DNA from: Candidatus Zhuqueibacterota bacterium
Lineage (GTDB): Bacteria > SM23-31
Reading direction: 5' to 3'
NCBI GenBank assembly: GCA_022562855.1
Contig: JADFON010000086.1
Span: forward strand, 1 to 7,268
DNA length: 7,268 nucleotides
The notes below the pieces were generated by a model. The model was not told the DNA's origin, ran no database searches, and saw only the letters and a program-made list of their open reading frames with translations. The translations under genes and the position numbers were made by a program. Numbering within the stretch: the first letter of the stretch is position 1; every line of letters starts with the position of its first letter. Positions 5,094 through 7,268 of the stretch are shown here, piece after piece.

Positions 5094-6939
5094 AATGCCC
5101 GATTTTCTTGATATCACTTCGTATATCACGCATGGATTTTTTTATTTCCCGGTCATAGACGGAAATTATGTCGTTACCGTTGAGAACCGCAAGAACTTTT
5201 TTTGAATTGTCCGCATCTACGACGATAAGATCCCGGATGTCAATTTCGTGCTGTTTTCTGACTGCTGTAAATAGTGAATCACGATTAGTGATTGTTATCG
5301 GCTCCTGCAGAAAATCCTGCGCCACAAGGAGAGGTGCGAGTTGTTTTTCCCGGTAGGTTATCCGCACATCACGCGCATCGATCATGCCAATCAGTTCATC
5401 GTCTTCGTTAAGAACCGGGAATACCTGCGAAACCGATGTTGCAAGAAGATCGAGCAGTTCCATCAATGTCGTGTTTTGACGGACTATCGGCAGAGGCGTT
5501 TCCGGATTTCGATTTATGGCATCTTTGACCTTGAGCTGACGAAGAATTTCCTCCATAAAATTGCCAAGATGAGCAGGGGAATCGAGCCTTGTGGGGATCT
5601 GTTTTTCATAGAGCGTTGTCTTCCTGTTAACAAAAAATGCTATTGCGTTCACCCACATCGCCGGAACAAGCAGAAGATAGTTTCCTGTCATTTCACTTAC
5701 CATAATCACCATAGAAATCGGCGTTTTTGCCGCCGCAGAAAAGAAACCCGCCATCCCGACAATCACAAACGCTCCGGGGGCGACGTGGAACTGGTCAAAG
5801 TATAGAAGAAACGCCCATCCGACAGCGCCCCCAAGCGCACCCCCGATAACGACCGAAGGACCAAACACTCCTCCCGAACCGCCTGACCCGATCGAAAACG
5901 ACGTGGTAAACATTTTTGCAACTGCTATAAAAAGGAGTATTTGCAGGGTCATGGGTCCATCCGGAATATCGAGCCCCTGCTGGATAATACCGTAACCGGT
6001 GCCTACAGCGCCAAGTCTTATTTCTTCGGGCAGAAAAAAGGCAATAATCCCGACCAGCATCCCACCATACATCGGTTTCAAATGAGGCGGACCGGGCAGT
6101 TTTGCGAACCAGTCCCGGATAAAATAGAATAGCTTTATAAACAGCTTTGCAGCAAATGCAACAATGATTGCAAGAACCGTATAAGGGATGAGTTCAAGTG
6201 GGTTGGTAAAACGGAAAGCGGGTGTTTCGAAGAGTGAATTCCAGCCGAACTGTGTATTAAAGACACCATAAGCTATCGACGATGCTATTGCTGTCGGGAC
6301 CAATACTTCATATTCAAATTCGGTTTCACGGTATAATACTTCACTTGCAAAGAGGGCGCCGGCAAGCGGGGCATGAAATATTGCACCAATACCGGCTCCC
6401 ATACCGGACACCATCAGGATACGCCGGTCAGTTGGCGACAGACCGAGCCACTGCCCGAGTAAAGAACCGAATCCCGCACCAATCTGCGCTATCGGTCCTT
6501 CGCGTCCTCCCGATCCTCCCGAACCGATAGTTAACGCAGAGGAAATGATCTTTACGAAAGGTACTCTTCCCCTGATAAGCCCCTGTTTCCGGTGGAATGT
6601 GTCTATGGCGGCGTCAGTACCGTGCCCCTCTGCCTCCGGCGCGAGCCAAAAGACGATCAGACCGCTTAACAGACCTCCAAGAGCCGGAATGACCAAAAAG
6701 AGGTATGGTTTGAAAACTGTATCGGTTTCGCCGAGAAGAGACGATTCTCCAGCAGGTCCCATGGGACGATATCCCATCAGGAAATCCATAAAGAAATACT
6801 GACTCGCATTCAAAAGCCAGTAAAAAAGAATAGCGCCGAGACCTGCAACTAACCCCACTAATCCCGCAAGCCCCAAAAGCTTGCTCAGGGGACCTGCCCC
6901 CTTAAACGGGGCGCTTAATAAAAAGCGTTTGAGTTTCAT
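5092..6939 (-). CDS. ClC-family chloride channel/transporter with two CBS domains
   Basis: The protein has 615 residues: a ClC membrane domain (about 20-445) with ten or more hydrophobic helices, then two CBS domains (about 470-530 and 537-598) that usually bind adenine nucleotides and modulate gating. Anion-path motifs are clear. GSGGSGGREGP (139-149) carries the gating glutamate E147, GSGGSGGVFGP (351-361) carries F359, and Y444 in LYEKQ fits the central tyrosine. Motif I reads GHGTDA (105-110), not GSGIP, so the usual central serine is missing. In PLAGALFASEV (191-201) the position of the internal proton glutamate of E. coli ClC-ec1 (E203) aligns with V201, as in animal ClC channels. Coupling to protons is therefore uncertain. 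Length and motifs fit a known bacterial CBS-bearing branch, and the gene looks complete. ATG 6939 is the only sensible start; unlike its neighbours it has no SD (CTCCTCGAAA precedes it). It stands apart from the next gene by 180 bases. Confidence 0.93.
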   Translation of the reverse strand: MKLKRFLLSAPFKGAGPLSKLLGLAGLVGLVAGLGAILFYWLLNASQYFFMDFLMGYRPMGPAGESSLLGETDTVFKPYLFLVIPALGGLLSGLIVFWLAPEAEGHGTDAAIDTFHRKQGLIRGRVPFVKIISSALTIGSGGSGGREGPIAQIGAGFGSLLGQWLGLSPTDRRILMVSGMGAGIGAIFHAPLAGALFASEVLYRETEFEYEVLVPTAIASSIAYGVFNTQFGWNSLFETPAFRFTNPLELIPYTVLAIIVAFAAKLFIKLFYFIRDWFAKLPGPPHLKPMYGGMLVGIIAFFLPEEIRLGAVGTGYGIIQQGLDIPDGPMTLQILLFIAVAKMFTTSFSIGSGGSGGVFGPSVVIGGALGGAVGWAFLLYFDQFHVAPGAFVIVGMAGFFSAAAKTPISMVIMVSEMTGNYLLLVPAMWVNAIAFFVNRKTTLYEKQIPTRLDSPAHLGNFMEEILRQLKVKDAINRNPETPLPIVRQNTTLMELLDLLATSVSQVFPVLNEDDELIGMIDARDVRITYREKQLAPLLVAQDFLQEPITITNRDSLFTAVRKQHEIDIRDLIVVDADNSKKVLAVLNGNDIISVYDREIKKSMRDIRSDIKKIGH

Positions 6940-6985
6940 TTTCGAGGAGACCGCTTTCAGGTCAGTTTTGAAGATACGGACACAC

Positions 6986-7023
6986 TTAAATCAAAACATC
7001 AATGTAAGAAATATTTGATTTAA
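6986..7023. promoter_or_regulatory. Perfect 10-bp inverted repeat upstream of the ClC gene
   Basis: TTAAATCAAA (6986-6995) and TTTGATTTAA (7014-7023) are exact reverse complements separated by 18 bases, with arm centres 28 bp apart. The site ends 46 bp upstream of the ClC start codon. Size and symmetry suit a binding site for a dimeric regulator, or a long-looped leader hairpin. The arms are AT-rich in AT-rich DNA, so function is an inference. Confidence 0.4.
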
Positions 7024-7222
7024 TCACCAGCGTAATCGGGGAGTATATTTTAAAAATAAAAAAATTTAAAGAAACTTCTTTGCGTTCCAAGCGTGTTATA
7101 TATAATTAAAAACATTGAACCGCGGCGGCGAAATACCTACATTTGAATTTCTATCGACCTTTATTTGTACGTTATTTAAATATTGAAAATAACCGGTAAT
7201 CAGGGAATAATTATAAATTAAG

Positions 7223-7268
7223 ATGGTACTATATTCAGAACACATAGAAATCCTGGTTTTTGGAATGC
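7223..7268 (+). CDS. Possible 5' end of a gene running off the window
   Basis: An ATG at 7223 opens a frame of 15 codons that is still open at the window edge, beginning MVLYSEHIEILVF. No SD lies at the right distance, although the preceding DNA (ATTATAAATTAAG) is AT-rich as before a start. Fifteen codons are too few to recognise a family, so this may be chance. Confidence 0.2.
   Translation, partial: MVLYSEHIEILVFGM

Larger units (their letters stand above)
6940..7268. other. AT-rich intergenic region at right edge
   Basis: Apart from the inverted repeat at 6986-7023 this stretch shows no coding frame of useful length on the minus strand and no RNA gene. A second, weaker inverted repeat lies at 7171-7177 with 7187-7193 (GTTATTT / AAATAAC, 9-base loop), without a clear terminator T-tract. 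The region should contain the promoter of the ClC gene, but no hexamer pair stands out. Confidence 0.5.

Noticed and set aside
5168-6802. Several plus-strand open frames of 60-154 codons opposite the ClC gene
   Set aside because: They lie antisense to a gene with clear family motifs over its whole length, show no recognisable domains and lack SD motifs, so they are shadow frames.
6960-7268. Possible tRNA or small RNA gene near the right edge
   Set aside because: No cloverleaf arms, T-loop motif or GC-rich stem followed by a T-tract could be found.

Overview
The window looks like chromosomal DNA from an uncultured, probably marine or aquatic, Gram-negative bacterium, perhaps in or near the FCB superphylum (for example Neomarinimicrobiota). 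That placement is an inference. It rests on exported proteins with Sec or lipoprotein signals, an N-terminal DUF1800 fragment, AT-rich spacers around genes of moderate GC, and Shine-Dalgarno (SD) motifs before most starts. No rRNA, tRNA, CRISPR array, insertion sequence or phage gene was seen.

Left edge (1-518, plus strand): a very AT-rich stretch carries a good sigma70-type promoter (183-211). It leads to a 50-codon reading frame that starts exactly like a DUF1800 protein and then stops, so it is probably the stub of a deleted gene. Next comes a complete TauD/TfdA-type Fe(II)/2-oxoglutarate dioxygenase (519-1589), the only intact plus-strand gene.

Middle (1593-3774, minus strand): the dioxygenase meets a cyclophilin-type peptidyl-prolyl isomerase lipoprotein tail to tail, with 3 bases between stop codons. 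Upstream of the isomerase lie a likely promoter and, beside it, a convincing intrinsic terminator. The terminator ends a two-gene unit encoding an exported redoxin of the CPISN type followed by a TlpA/ResA-like thioredoxin lipoprotein. These three proteins should all act outside the cytoplasmic membrane, in thiol chemistry and protein folding.

Right (3775-6939, minus strand): a cytoplasmic zinc-ribbon plus DUF2007 protein is followed after 27 bases by an exported tandem VOC (glyoxalase-fold) protein, probably one operon. Upstream of these is a full-length ClC chloride channel/transporter with two C-terminal CBS domains. Its start lacks an SD, and a perfect 10-bp inverted repeat lies 46 bp upstream of it.

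The last 329 bases are AT-rich and hold no clear gene. A plus-strand frame opens at 7223 and runs off the end. I see no convincing novel multi-gene system. The items most worth a second look are the DUF1800 stub with an intact promoter, the exported redox pair with an unusual cysteine pattern, the inverted repeat before the ClC gene, and the loss of the internal proton glutamate in the ClC protein.
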